A stretch of 64,000 nucleotides of DNA from positions 10,690 to 74,689 of the forward strand of contig NZ_CALTTY010000008.1 in the NCBI RefSeq assembly GCF_943912385.1, read 5' to 3'. Positions 1 to 8,936 of this stretch are shown piece by piece. This DNA is from an uncultured Anaerococcus sp. (GTDB taxonomy: Bacteria > Bacillota > Clostridia > Tissierellales > Peptoniphilaceae). The translations under genes were made by a program, and so were the position numbers. The number at the start of each line of letters is the position of its first letter. Within the stretch, counting starts at the first letter, position 1. Below the pieces are notes generated by a model. It had not been told where the DNA came from and did not search any database. It saw only the letters and a list, made by a program, of their open reading frames with translations.

Positions 1-213
1 AAGGAGGCGGTACTTTCTGTAGAAAAATCTGCCCAATTGGTAGTTATTAAGACTATTTCTTATTGTGCTACTGTATGCGGTCAATATATCACAAATGCTA
101 AGCTAGAAAATGTAGGAGGTATAGTTACAGGAATTGATACAATATTTATTACTCCAAAAGATCATGAATCTGTAGATGAACTAATTGAAGAGATTAGGGC
201 CCTTGTCAAATAA
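1..213 (+). CDS. argR: ArgR-family regulator, C-terminal part (5' end outside window)
   Basis: The last 70 codons of an ArgR/AhrC-type protein. The order fits the hexamerisation and ligand-binding domain: a VVIKT strand, a helix, then a G-I-D-T-I-F-I strand-turn and a final helix ending RALVK. The argR-recN order is common in Firmicutes, and the stop codon overlaps the recN start (TAATG). The usual arginine-pocket residues differ: the family's GNAQ-type turn reads YCAT, and the GDDT motif reads GIDT. Either the protein has diverged or it senses something else. The DNA-binding domain lies outside the window. Confidence 0.75.
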   Translation, partial: KEAVLSVEKSAQLVVIKTISYCATVCGQYITNAKLENVGGIVTGIDTIFITPKDHESVDELIEEIRALVK

Positions 214-1901
214 TGCTAAAAGAACTTTACATAGAAAATTTTATAATTATAAAAAAAGACCATATCTTCTTTGAAGATGGGTTTAATGTTCTTACAGGAG
301 AGACGGGGTCTGGTAAGTCTATCATTCTTGAGGCTATTAACCTACTTTTAGGTAAGAGGGCAAGTAAGGATACCATTGGAAATTTTAAAGATAAAACTAT
401 ATTAGAGGCCGTTTTTGTTCTTGATGATTTTTTGCTTAATAAGTTTGATGATTTAGGCATAAGTTTTGATGACAATAAACTAATTATCACAAGAACAATT
501 AGTAGAAGTTCATCGAACATCAGAATAAATGGAAGGTTGTCTAATCTAAACATACTTAAGCTTATAGGCGAAAATTTAATTGATATCTATAAACAAGGCG
601 ATTCAAACACTTATATGAATAAGTCAAATTATGTAAATCTCATAGATTCTTATCAAAATGATAAGAGAAGCAAGGATATTAGAAGCGAACTAAGTATGTT
701 AGTAAATAAAAAGAATTCTTACTTAAATAAGTTTAAAGACTTAGACTTATCTGATGAGGAACTTACTAGGGAAAGGGACCTTCTTAACTATCAAATAGAC
801 GAAATTGACAGTATAGATCTTTTCAATATAGACGAAGAGGAAATAGAAAGCGAATATAAAAAACTCTCAAGCATATCAAGTCTTAAAGAAGGCTACCAGA
901 AAATGCTTGGAATAATAGAATCAGATGATTACCAAATGCCATCTTTAAGCTCTATGCTTTCTGACATATCAGCTAGTATTGATGATTTTGTAGATATAGA
1001 TGATAAGACTTCCGATATTTACAATAGGATACAGGTTGTATCAGACGAGATAAATGACATATATTCTGAAGCTGATTCGTATCTTGATTTTCTATCAACT
1101 GATCCAGAAAGACTTGAGGCACTTGAAGATCTAAACAAAAAAATCTTTGAACTAAAAAGAAAATATGGTAATGACGTCGAAACCATACATAAATATTACA
1201 AGTCTATGAAAGAAAGACTAGGTGAACTTGAACAAATAGATGATTTAAGAAATAATTTAACTTACCATCTTGAGGAAATTGATGGCAAAATAGTAAGCTT
1301 ATCACAAGAAATCCATGGCATCAGGGTAGAAAAGATTAAGAGCCTAGAAAAATCTCTAAATAAAGAAATAGTAGCATTAAATATAAAAAATGGTAAATTT
1401 AAAGTCGACCTTAAGAAGAAAGAAAATACAGATAAGACAGGATACGATCAGTTTGATTTCCTTATTAGAACAAATAAGGGTGAAAGGCTAACTTCCTTAA
1501 CTAAGACCGCATCTGGTGGTGAAATATCCAGGATAATGCTAGCCTTTAAGGAAGTATTTGCAAGCTTTGATCAAATGGATACCATGATTTTTGATGAAAT
1601 AGATACTGGTATAAGTGGTAGGACAGCACAGATTGTTGGTGAAAAAATCCTGGACTTATCCAAAAAAAGACAAGTTATATCGATAAGTCACTTGCCACAA
1701 ATAGCATCTCTTGCAAATAATCATATATTAATTAGCAAGGAAGATGATGGTAAATTTACAGTATCAAGTTCAAAAAATATAAAATATAAGGAAAGAATAA
1801 AGGAAATAGCAAGGCTTATCGGCGGGGTCGACATAACAGATACAACCATAGAATCTGCGCGAGAGATTTTAGAAATGGCGGAGGATTTAAGAAATGAATA
1901 G
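213..1901 (+). CDS. recN: DNA repair protein RecN
   Basis: SMC-like ATPase that acts at DNA double-strand breaks. At 562 aa it has the usual RecN length. Walker A GETGSGKS lies at residues 29-36. A long coiled-coil middle (about 150-370) carries many E/K/L heptads. The ABC signature (TASGGEISR) and Walker B (FDEIDTGISG) are near residues 430 and 460, followed by SISHLPQIA, typical of RecN. The ATG overlaps the argR stop, so translation is probably coupled. The 3' end overlaps the NUDIX gene by 8 bases. Confidence 0.96.
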   Translation: MLKELYIENFIIIKKDHIFFEDGFNVLTGETGSGKSIILEAINLLLGKRASKDTIGNFKDKTILEAVFVLDDFLLNKFDDLGISFDDNKLIITRTISRSSSNIRINGRLSNLNILKLIGENLIDIYKQGDSNTYMNKSNYVNLIDSYQNDKRSKDIRSELSMLVNKKNSYLNKFKDLDLSDEELTRERDLLNYQIDEIDSIDLFNIDEEEIESEYKKLSSISSLKEGYQKMLGIIESDDYQMPSLSSMLSDISASIDDFVDIDDKTSDIYNRIQVVSDEINDIYSEADSYLDFLSTDPERLEALEDLNKKIFELKRKYGNDVETIHKYYKSMKERLGELEQIDDLRNNLTYHLEEIDGKIVSLSQEIHGIRVEKIKSLEKSLNKEIVALNIKNGKFKVDLKKKENTDKTGYDQFDFLIRTNKGERLTSLTKTASGGEISRIMLAFKEVFASFDQMDTMIFDEIDTGISGRTAQIVGEKILDLSKKRQVISISHLPQIASLANNHILISKEDDGKFTVSSSKNIKYKERIKEIARLIGGVDITDTTIESAREILEMAEDLRNE

Positions 1902-2445
1902 TGAAGAAAATTTTTATGAAAAAACCATTAAATCTGATACGATTTATGATGGAAAAATCTTAAAACTAAGGGTAGAAACTGTTGAATTAGAAAATAAAAA
2001 ATATTCAAAAAGAGAAATTGTAGACCACCAAAAAGGAGTAGGTATAATCGCCTACGACGGTCCAGATAGAATTTGGATGGTAAGCCAATACAGGAAGGCA
2101 ATAGATAAGGTAAGCTTAGAAATCCCAGCAGGCCTTGTTGATCCAGGAGAGCTACCTATAGAAACAGCGAAAAGGGAGCTTCAAGAAGAAGTAGGTTATT
2201 TTCCTGAAAAAGTGACCTACCTATTTGATATGCATGCATCACCAGGTTTTACAAATGATAAACTATCTTTCTTTATAGCAGATGATTTAGTAGAAGCACC
2301 TCTAAATCAAGATGAGGACGAAAATGTTGAAAGTAAATCTTATCCCATTAGAGATCTTTACCAAATGGTTGAAAATGGAGAAATCACTGATGCTAAGACA
2401 ATAATTGCTATTTACCATGCTATGAAAGGCTTAAATGAAGCTTAA
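1894..2445 (+). CDS. nudF: NUDIX hydrolase, ADP-ribose pyrophosphatase type
   Basis: 183 aa. The complete NUDIX box (G-x5-E-x7-REL-x-EE-x-G) begins in the GLVDPGE segment and ends at QEEVGY, so the metal-binding glutamates are present. The N-terminal strands and the conserved 'ASPGFTND' after the box match the ADP-ribose pyrophosphatase subgroup, which splits ADP-ribose into AMP and ribose-5-phosphate. A GGAGG site lies upstream of the ATG, inside the end of recN. It overlaps scpA by 11 bases. The exact substrate is inferred from the family. Confidence 0.88.
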   Translation: MNSEENFYEKTIKSDTIYDGKILKLRVETVELENKKYSKREIVDHQKGVGIIAYDGPDRIWMVSQYRKAIDKVSLEIPAGLVDPGELPIETAKRELQEEVGYFPEKVTYLFDMHASPGFTNDKLSFFIADDLVEAPLNQDEDENVESKSYPIRDLYQMVENGEITDAKTIIAIYHAMKGLNEA

Positions 2446-3133
2446 TATAAAGCTTGATGACTTTGAAGGTCCTTTTGACCTTTTACTTAAGCTTATAGAT
2501 AGGGAAAAAATTGACGTAGTAGATGTCAAAATAGAAGAGATCACCACCCCTTTTCTAGAAGAGATGGCAAAAATGGATATAGATATATCCATGTTATCAG
2601 AATTTATCTATACTTCGTCTATACTCTTGACTATTAAGGCAAATAAATTACTTCCCAAGCCTGAAAATGAAAGTCTTGAAGAAGATTTCTTAGCCTATCT
2701 TATAGAATATAAAAAGATAAAATCTGTCCAAGATGACTTTAAATTTTTAGAAGAGGAAGCTAGAAAAATCCATGTAAAGTATCAGGAAGATCTCTCAAGC
2801 TTTCAAGTGGAAAATCAAATTATAAGTCAAGATATTGATATCTTGTCTAAAGAATTTAAAAATCTAATTAAAAAGATTAGTAGGAAAGAAAAAACTGAAG
2901 ATAAAATTTTTGAACAAGTTAAAATTCCTGATGTCAATGCTTATCTAGTAAGCCTAAGGAAGACATTAAACTTCAGTCAAGAGTTAAATCTAACTGATAT
3001 TACAAATAGAATTAGTTCTAAGCCTGAGTGTATAGCGACCTTCCTTGCCTTGTTAGAACTTGTAAGGCTAAATGAGATATACATTGATCAAATCAAGATA
3101 AATTCATTTAAAATTATTAAGAGGGACAGATGA
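2435..3133 (+). CDS. scpA: Segregation and condensation protein A
   Basis: Kleisin subunit of the bacterial SMC condensin. The N-terminus (LDDFEGPFDLLLKLIDREKIDV) is the classic ScpA start and binds the SMC neck. The middle is charged and helical, and the C-terminus (FLALLELVRL) is the winged-helix part that contacts the SMC head. Length 232 aa is close to the usual 240-260. It overlaps the NUDIX gene and, by 4 bases, scpB, so the two condensin subunits are made from one message. Confidence 0.95.
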   Translation: MKLNIKLDDFEGPFDLLLKLIDREKIDVVDVKIEEITTPFLEEMAKMDIDISMLSEFIYTSSILLTIKANKLLPKPENESLEEDFLAYLIEYKKIKSVQDDFKFLEEEARKIHVKYQEDLSSFQVENQIISQDIDILSKEFKNLIKKISRKEKTEDKIFEQVKIPDVNAYLVSLRKTLNFSQELNLTDITNRISSKPECIATFLALLELVRLNEIYIDQIKINSFKIIKRDR

Positions 3134-3654
3134 CTTATAACTTTCTAAAAGGATTAATTGAAGAAATCCTATATATCTGGGCTGAACCAATAAATATAGA
3201 AGAATTGAGCAAAATTTTATATGATTTCAAAAAGAAAGACATTAAAAATTGTCTCGATGAAATGAAAAATGAAAGAGATATGCTTGAAAGCGGGCTAATA
3301 ATAAGAAAATTTAATGATTCTTATCAATTTACTACAAGAAAAGCAAGCGATAAGTATTTTGAATCCCTGCTAGCTAAAACAGAAAAAAAACTTACTAATT
3401 CGACCTTAGAGACTCTTTCTATTATTGCCTACAAGCAACCAATTACCAGGGTTGAAATCGATAAGATAAGAGGAGTAAATTCTCAGTCAACCATAGACTC
3501 ACTATTAGAAAAAAATCTAATTAAAGAAAAAGGTAGGCTTGATAAAATAGGCAAGCCCATTATATATGCAACTACCGATGACTTTCTTAAATATTTTAAT
3601 ATAAAGTCTCTAAATGACTTGCCTGAAATAAGGATTGAAAAAAATGAGGATTAA
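3130..3654 (+). CDS. scpB: Segregation and condensation protein B
   Basis: 174 aa, partner of ScpA in the SMC complex. It has two winged-helix domains. The second is marked by TLETLSIIAYKQPITRVEIDKIRGVNS, the most conserved ScpB stretch, followed by LLEKNLIKEKGR. It starts in the ATGA overlap with scpA and ends inside the start region of the pseudouridine synthase. Confidence 0.94.
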   Translation: MTYNFLKGLIEEILYIWAEPINIEELSKILYDFKKKDIKNCLDEMKNERDMLESGLIIRKFNDSYQFTTRKASDKYFESLLAKTEKKLTNSTLETLSIIAYKQPITRVEIDKIRGVNSQSTIDSLLEKNLIKEKGRLDKIGKPIIYATTDDFLKYFNIKSLNDLPEIRIEKNED

Positions 3655-4339
3655 TAAATATATAGCTCACAGTGGATACTGTTCGAGAAGAAAAGCGGAT
3701 GATTTGATAAAGTCCGGCAAAGTTAAACTTAATGGAAAAGTTATCTTAGAGCCAGGAATTAAGGTGACGGATTCTGATAGGGTAGAAATAGGCGGCAGGA
3801 GTCTTTTTTTAGAAAAGAAATTTTATATAAAATTATATAAGCCAGTAGGTTATATTACCTCAAATTTTGATCCCTATAATAAAAAAGATTTAAATGACTT
3901 AATTAATATTGATGAAAGATTTTTCGCAGCAGGTAGGTTAGATAAGGATAGTGAGGGTCTTCTTATAATAACCAACGACGGAGACTTTACTAACAAGCTA
4001 ACCCATCCTAAGTTTGAACTTGATAAAGAATATATAGTTAAAGTTAATAGGGTACTAAGTAAAAAAGAGTGCCTTTTATTTAAAGATGGAATGGATATAG
4101 GCAGGGGTGAGAAGACTAGCAATGCAGATATAGAGTATCTTTCTAATAATGCCTATAAGGTTATCATACGCCAGGGTTTTAATAGGCAGATTAGAAGGAT
4201 GTTTAAGGCCCTTGATACAGAAGTTGTAAATCTTAAAAGAACTAGGATAGGAAAGATTGAGCTTGCTGACTTAAAAGAAAAAGAATTCAGATATTTTACT
4301 AAAATGGAAGAAAAATTTGTAGAAGAAATTAGAAGATAG
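3644..4339 (+). CDS. rluB: 23S rRNA pseudouridine synthase, RluB/RsuA family
   Basis: 231 aa from the ATG at 3644. An in-frame TTG at 3635 exists, but the ATG has AAGGA nine bases upstream and begins MRINKYIAHSGYCSRRKADD, a typical S4 RNA-binding start. The catalytic segment GRLDKDSEGLLIITNDG carries the nucleophilic Asp. The C-terminal QGFNRQIRRMF is the family's conserved basic motif. The position directly after scpAB matches rluB in Bacillus. RluB versus another RsuA-family specificity is inferred from context. Confidence 0.88.
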   Translation: MRINKYIAHSGYCSRRKADDLIKSGKVKLNGKVILEPGIKVTDSDRVEIGGRSLFLEKKFYIKLYKPVGYITSNFDPYNKKDLNDLINIDERFFAAGRLDKDSEGLLIITNDGDFTNKLTHPKFELDKEYIVKVNRVLSKKECLLFKDGMDIGRGEKTSNADIEYLSNNAYKVIIRQGFNRQIRRMFKALDTEVVNLKRTRIGKIELADLKEKEFRYFTKMEEKFVEEIRR

Positions 4340-4366
4340 GTAACTATTTTTTTTTGTGGGTAGATT

Positions 4367-5581
4367 ATGAAAAAAATTGGGATAATAGGAGCTGGACCAG
4401 CTGGCATGATGGCTGCTATTTGTGCAAAAAATGAAAATAACCTGGTAACAATTTTTGAAAGAAATGACTTTCCAGGGAAAAAACTTTTAATGACAGGAGG
4501 GGGAAGGTGTAATATTACCAATACCGCCTTTTATGATGATTTCCTAACTAATGTCATAAGGAATAGAAAGTTTGTTTATTCATCCTTTACTAGTTTTGAT
4601 AACTACGCTCTTATGGACTTCTTAAAGCAAAATGGACTAGATACTATCGAAGAAGATTGTGGTAGGGTATTTCCTAAGACCGAAAAGGCAAGAGATGTTA
4701 TAGCTATATTTCAGAAAATACTAAAGCAAAAGTCTATAGAAGTTAAAACAAACACGAAAATTGAGAAAGTCTATAAGGATAAAGTATTTTACTTAACTGA
4801 CCAAAACAATAAGACCTATGAATTAGACTATCTAATAATAGCTAGTGGGGGCAAATCTTATCCAAGAACAGGATCTGACGGCCTGGGTTATGACTTAGCA
4901 AGAAAACTTGCTCATAAGATAATAAATCCTGAGCCTGTCCTTACCCCTATATTTATAAAAGATAGGCTTGGTATGAAGGCTATATCTTTCAGTAACATCT
5001 CTCTTACTGTGAAGACAGATAAGAAAGATGAATCAATTAGAGGAGATATCTTATTTAATAAGAATTTTGTAACAGGTCCGGCGGCTTTAAAGGCAAGTTC
5101 ATTTATTTCAGATGAAGATATAAAAGGTCTATCTGTAGATTTTTTTCCAAATATAACTTATAATGAATTGGATAGAGAAATCCTATCTTTATCTGAAGAA
5201 AACTCAAAGAAAAATTTAATAAATGCGCTTGCCAAGCTCACCAAAACGAGCCTTTTAGAAGAAGTAACAAAGAGGCTTAGTATTAATCCCGCAATGAAGG
5301 TAAGTGAGCTTAATAGGTCATCTAGAAAATTAATTATTGAATATCTTAAAAACTTTCCACTAACCTTTGATAGGCTAGGTGGATTTGAAACTGCTGTTGT
5401 CAGCCGAGGTGGAGTATCTGTAAAAGAAATAAACCCTAAAACTATGGAGTCAAAAATTGTTGAAAAGTTATTTTTTGTAGGTGAAATATTAGATATAGAC
5501 AGTCTAACAGGTGGGTATAATTTACAGGTATACTTTTCTACAGGACATGCTTGTGGGACATTTATAAAGGAGGTCACATGA
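4367..5581 (+). CDS. NAD(P)/FAD-dependent oxidoreductase, HI0933/BaiN family
   Basis: 404 aa flavoprotein. The N-terminal dinucleotide fold GAGPAGMMAA is at residues 8-17, followed by the family signature FPGKKLLMTGGGRCNITN. Near the C-terminus, FFVGEILDIDSLTGGYNLQVYFSTG is the second conserved FAD contact region. This is the HI0933-like group, which includes BaiN; the substrate of most members is unknown and nothing here fixes it. The gene ends in an ATGA overlap with cmk. The upstream site is weak (GTGGG). Confidence 0.85.
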   Translation: MKKIGIIGAGPAGMMAAICAKNENNLVTIFERNDFPGKKLLMTGGGRCNITNTAFYDDFLTNVIRNRKFVYSSFTSFDNYALMDFLKQNGLDTIEEDCGRVFPKTEKARDVIAIFQKILKQKSIEVKTNTKIEKVYKDKVFYLTDQNNKTYELDYLIIASGGKSYPRTGSDGLGYDLARKLAHKIINPEPVLTPIFIKDRLGMKAISFSNISLTVKTDKKDESIRGDILFNKNFVTGPAALKASSFISDEDIKGLSVDFFPNITYNELDREILSLSEENSKKNLINALAKLTKTSLLEEVTKRLSINPAMKVSELNRSSRKLIIEYLKNFPLTFDRLGGFETAVVSRGGVSVKEINPKTMESKIVEKLFFVGEILDIDSLTGGYNLQVYFSTGHACGTFIKEVT

Positions 5582-6231
5582 CATATATAATTGCAATAGA
5601 TGGTCCAAGTGGATCTGGTAAATCTACGGTTTCACAAATCATAGCTGATAAACTGCAGATAGAATATTTAAATACCGGACTTATGTATAGAGCCGTTACA
5701 AAATATTTCCTTGACAAGGGTTTTAATAGAAAGTCAGAAGATAAAGACCTTATCGGTCTATTAGATGAGATAGATATTGATTTTAGAAATAACAGACTTT
5801 TTTTAAATGGTTTAGACCTAACAGATGAACTTAGAAATGATGATGTCACCTTGAATGTTTCCTGGGTTTCTGCCAAAGACTATGTTAGGGAAAAAATGGT
5901 AGAACTTCAAAGAAATATTGCCGAAAATACTTCCTTTATTCTAGATGGTAGGGACATAGGCAGTGTGGTATTCCCAGATGCTAAATATAAATTTTACTTA
6001 ACTGCATCAGCCCTAACCAGGGCAAAGAGAAGATTTTACCAGGGCGAATCAGACCTAAGCATAAAAGAAATAGAAAAAGCCATTATTAAAAGAGATGATT
6101 ACGACTCAAACAGAAAGATTGCCCCCCTTAAAGTTGCTGAAGGAGCAATTGTTATAGATAGTTCAGACATAGGTATAGACGAAACTGTGGAAAAAATTCT
6201 TTCTTATTTGGAGGAAGAAGATGTTTTATAG
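5578..6231 (+). CDS. cmk: (d)CMP kinase
   Basis: Phosphorylates CMP and dCMP with ATP. 217 aa from the ATG at 5578, which has AAAGGAGG seven bases upstream; the longer TTG reading frame from 5551 lacks such support. P-loop GPSGSGKST lies at residues 8-16. The conserved LDGRDIGSVVFPDA and the arginine-rich lid RAKRRF follow. It overlaps the preceding flavoprotein and the following plsC, giving the cmk-plsC-ispH-S1 order common in clostridia. Confidence 0.95.
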   Translation: MTYIIAIDGPSGSGKSTVSQIIADKLQIEYLNTGLMYRAVTKYFLDKGFNRKSEDKDLIGLLDEIDIDFRNNRLFLNGLDLTDELRNDDVTLNVSWVSAKDYVREKMVELQRNIAENTSFILDGRDIGSVVFPDAKYKFYLTASALTRAKRRFYQGESDLSIKEIEKAIIKRDDYDSNRKIAPLKVAEGAIVIDSSDIGIDETVEKILSYLEEEDVL

Positions 6232-6832
6232 GATTGTTGCGGCTATTTTAAGAGTCTTGTTATTTCCTTTTTTTAGGGTTAAGGTTTATGGGAAAGAAAA
6301 TATACCTGATAAGAACAATTTAATAGTATGCGCAAACCACCGGTCTAACCTAGACCCAATCTTTCTTGCCATGTACATGCCTATAGGATTAAATTTTATG
6401 GCTAAAAAAGAACTTTTTGAAGTTCCTATTTTAAAAAAAATTTTAGGATGGGCAGGAGCTTTTCCAGTTGATAGGAAAGGAAGTGACCTTAAAGCTTTAA
6501 GACATGCTGTAGGTATTGTGAAGGACGAAAAAGTACTTGGGATTTTTCCTGAAGGAACTAGGGTTAAGGATATAAAGAGATCAAACATGCACGAGGGAGT
6601 TGGATTTATTGCTCTAAAGTCTAAGGCTGATATACTTCCTGTAGAAATTATAAGTTCTTATAAAATATTCTCTAGAGTAGATATCTATATAAAAGAACCA
6701 CTAGATACTTCAGCTTACCAGGGATTAAAAAATAAAGAAGCAATGAAGAAAATAAGTGATGATATCTTTAAAAATATATATGAAAAAAGAAATTTATTAG
6801 AAAGAGAAAGAAATGGAAATAATAGAAGCTAA
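6221..6832 (+). CDS. plsC: 1-acyl-sn-glycerol-3-phosphate acyltransferase
   Basis: 203 aa membrane-associated acyltransferase that makes phosphatidic acid. The catalytic H-x4-D motif appears as NHRSNLDP, the glycerophosphate-binding motif as FPEGTR, and the GAFPVDR block lies between them. A hydrophobic N-terminal helix (VAAILRVLLFPFF) should anchor it in the membrane. A GGAGG site lies in the end of cmk. It overlaps ispH-S1 by 20 bases. Confidence 0.93.
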   Translation: MFYRIVAAILRVLLFPFFRVKVYGKENIPDKNNLIVCANHRSNLDPIFLAMYMPIGLNFMAKKELFEVPILKKILGWAGAFPVDRKGSDLKALRHAVGIVKDEKVLGIFPEGTRVKDIKRSNMHEGVGFIALKSKADILPVEIISSYKIFSRVDIYIKEPLDTSAYQGLKNKEAMKKISDDIFKNIYEKRNLLERERNGNNRS

Positions 6833-8876
6833 AAATTCAGGGTTTTGCTTTGGTGTAAATAGGAGTGTGGACTTTGCTTACAAAGCCTTAGAAAATGGTA
6901 AACAAGCTTATTCTCTAGGTCCTTTAATCCACAATCCCCAACTAGTTAATTCACTAGAAGATAAGGGACTAAAAGTTATAGATCATGAAGAAGCCCTAGA
7001 TATAAAAGACAGTCTAATTGTAATAAGGGCCCATGGTGAAAGGGATGACTTTAAGAAAAAACTTATTGAAAATGGCAATGAACTTTTAGATGCTACATGC
7101 CCGGTACTAGTCAATATATATAAAAAAATTAAAGAAAAGGAAAAAGAAGGTTACCAGGTAATAATTGTTGGAGATAAAAAACATCCAGAAATAATTGCTA
7201 TGGACTCTTTTATAAATAATGGTATAGTAGTTTCAGATGAGACTGAAGCAAAAAATATTAAAAATTACGATAAGCTATATGTAGTGAGTCAAACTACAAA
7301 TAGGTTGGAGTATTTTATAAATATTGCTAACAAGTTAGAAGAAAATAATGATAGTGTAGTAATAGAAAACACAATCTGCAATGCTACAAAATTGAGGCAA
7401 GAATCTGCAAAAGAGCTTGCTAAGGAAGTAGATTGCATGATTGTAGTTGGTGGTTTTAATAGTTCTAATACAAACAAGCTATACCAAGTAGCTAGTTTGT
7501 TTTGTAAAAATGTTTTAAGGATTGAAACTGTTAAAGATCTACCTTTGCAAAAGCTCTCTAAATTTAAAAAATTAGGAATAATCGCAGGTGCCTCTACACC
7601 TGAATCGATTATCGAGGAGGTAGTAAGAAGTATGGATGAATTCACACAAGAAGAATTTATGAACAGTCTAGAGGATAGTTTAAGAAAGATTTACCCTAAA
7701 GAGGTGATCACAGGTACAATAATCAACGTTAAGGATGATGAGGTATTTGTTGATATCCAATATCGTGCAGATGGTATTGTTAAACTAGACGAAATGACTG
7801 AAGAGGAACAAGAAGATCCTAAAAACAATTTCGAAGTTGGCGATGACATAGATGTATATGTTATCAAGCTAGACGATGGAGAAGGTAATGTTGCCCTTTC
7901 TACTAGAAGAGTAGAAGGAATGAAAGCTTGGAAAGAACTTGCTGAAAAGTTTGAAAATGACGAGCTCGTTCACGGTAAAGTTACAGGGTTTAACAAGGGT
8001 GGTTTAACTGTAGAAGTTAATGGTCTGGGTGGTTTTATACCAGCAAGCCAAATAGCTACATTTTTTGTTAAAAACCTAAAGAAATTCGTTGGTGAAGAAT
8101 GGGATCTTAAGATTATAAGCATTGACGAAAGAAAGAACAGACTTGTTCTATCTAGAAAAGATGTTATAGAAGCAGAGCTTGATGACCTTTGGGAAGAGCT
8201 TGAAGAAGGTCAAGTCATAGAGGGAAAAGTTGCAAGGCTTACAGACTTTGGTGCTTTCGTTGAAGTTAATGGTCTTGACGGCCTACTTCACGTTTCCGAC
8301 ATTGCTTGGACAAGAGTAGACCATCCAGCAGATGTTTTAAATGTAGGCGATGAAATTGAAGTTAAGATTCTAAAACTAAACAAAGAGAAAAACAGAATCT
8401 CTCTTGGTCGTAAACAACTTCTTGAAAAACCATTTGAAAAATTTGCAAATGAACATGAAGTTGGCGATGTAATAGAAGGTAAGGTAGTAAACCTACTTGA
8501 CTTTGGTGCTTTTGTTGAAGTTGCTGATGGTGTTGAAGGTTTAGTTCACGTATCTGAAATTTCTTGGGATCACGTTGAAAAACCATCTGACGAACTTAAC
8601 GTTGGTGATTCAATCGAAGTTAAGATTATCTCAATTGATAAGGATGAAGAAAAAGTAGGCTTATCAATCAAGGCTCTTAAGGAAGCTCCAGAAAGAACTG
8701 AGAGAAAACCAAAGAGACAAGCAAGAACAAATGATAGACCAAGAAGAAAAGTTGAAAGAAATAATTCAAACGCATTTGGTGATGATGATTTAAACAATAA
8801 CCTTGGTGATATGCTTGCCCAAGCCCTATCAGAACAAGGATCTGACGATCTATTTGAATCAAACGACGAAGAATAA
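6813..8876 (+). CDS. ispH: Fused 4-hydroxy-3-methylbut-2-enyl diphosphate reductase and ribosomal protein S1
   Basis: 687 aa bifunctional protein. Residues 1 to about 272 are IspH (LytB), the last enzyme of the MEP isoprenoid pathway; the three [4Fe-4S] cysteines are visible in GFCFGV (C12), DATCPV and NTICNAT. From about residue 300 there are four S1 RNA-binding repeats (about 300-368, 385-450, 466-535, 552-622), then a basic stretch and an acidic tail. The fusion is known in clostridia. At the junction, AGGAGG at 7615-7620 precedes an in-frame ATG at 7632 (residue 274), exactly where a free S1 protein would start. A terminator follows. Confidence 0.95.
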   Translation: MEIIEAKNSGFCFGVNRSVDFAYKALENGKQAYSLGPLIHNPQLVNSLEDKGLKVIDHEEALDIKDSLIVIRAHGERDDFKKKLIENGNELLDATCPVLVNIYKKIKEKEKEGYQVIIVGDKKHPEIIAMDSFINNGIVVSDETEAKNIKNYDKLYVVSQTTNRLEYFINIANKLEENNDSVVIENTICNATKLRQESAKELAKEVDCMIVVGGFNSSNTNKLYQVASLFCKNVLRIETVKDLPLQKLSKFKKLGIIAGASTPESIIEEVVRSMDEFTQEEFMNSLEDSLRKIYPKEVITGTIINVKDDEVFVDIQYRADGIVKLDEMTEEEQEDPKNNFEVGDDIDVYVIKLDDGEGNVALSTRRVEGMKAWKELAEKFENDELVHGKVTGFNKGGLTVEVNGLGGFIPASQIATFFVKNLKKFVGEEWDLKIISIDERKNRLVLSRKDVIEAELDDLWEELEEGQVIEGKVARLTDFGAFVEVNGLDGLLHVSDIAWTRVDHPADVLNVGDEIEVKILKLNKEKNRISLGRKQLLEKPFEKFANEHEVGDVIEGKVVNLLDFGAFVEVADGVEGLVHVSEISWDHVEKPSDELNVGDSIEVKIISIDKDEEKVGLSIKALKEAPERTERKPKRQARTNDRPRRKVERNNSNAFGDDDLNNNLGDMLAQALSEQGSDDLFESNDEE
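7632..8876 (+). other. rpsA: Possible internal translation start giving a free S1 protein
   Basis: An in-frame ATG at residue 274 of the ispH-S1 fusion begins MDEFTQEEF, which resembles the N-terminus of stand-alone S1 proteins. It is preceded by AGGAGGT. Two consecutive GAG codons create this site in a genome that mostly uses GAA for Glu. The spacing to the ATG is 11 bases, a little long. A separate S1 product is inference. Confidence 0.4.
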
Positions 8877-8892
8877 GATTAAATAATAAAAC

Positions 8893-8922
8893 AAAGAGAT
8901 GACTCAGCTCATCTCTTTTTTT
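8893..8922 (+). terminator. Intrinsic terminator after ispH-S1
   Basis: A perfect 10-bp stem (AAAGAGATGA with TCATCTCTTT) and 6-base loop, followed by a T run. It ends the operon before miaB, whose AAGGAG site starts five bases later. Confidence 0.9.
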
Positions 8923-8936
8923 ACTTAAGGAGAAGT

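Noticed and set aside
8362..8862. Several open frames opposite the S1 repeats
   Set aside because: They arise from the repeated, stop-poor codons of the S1 domains; no ribosome binding sites or known motifs.
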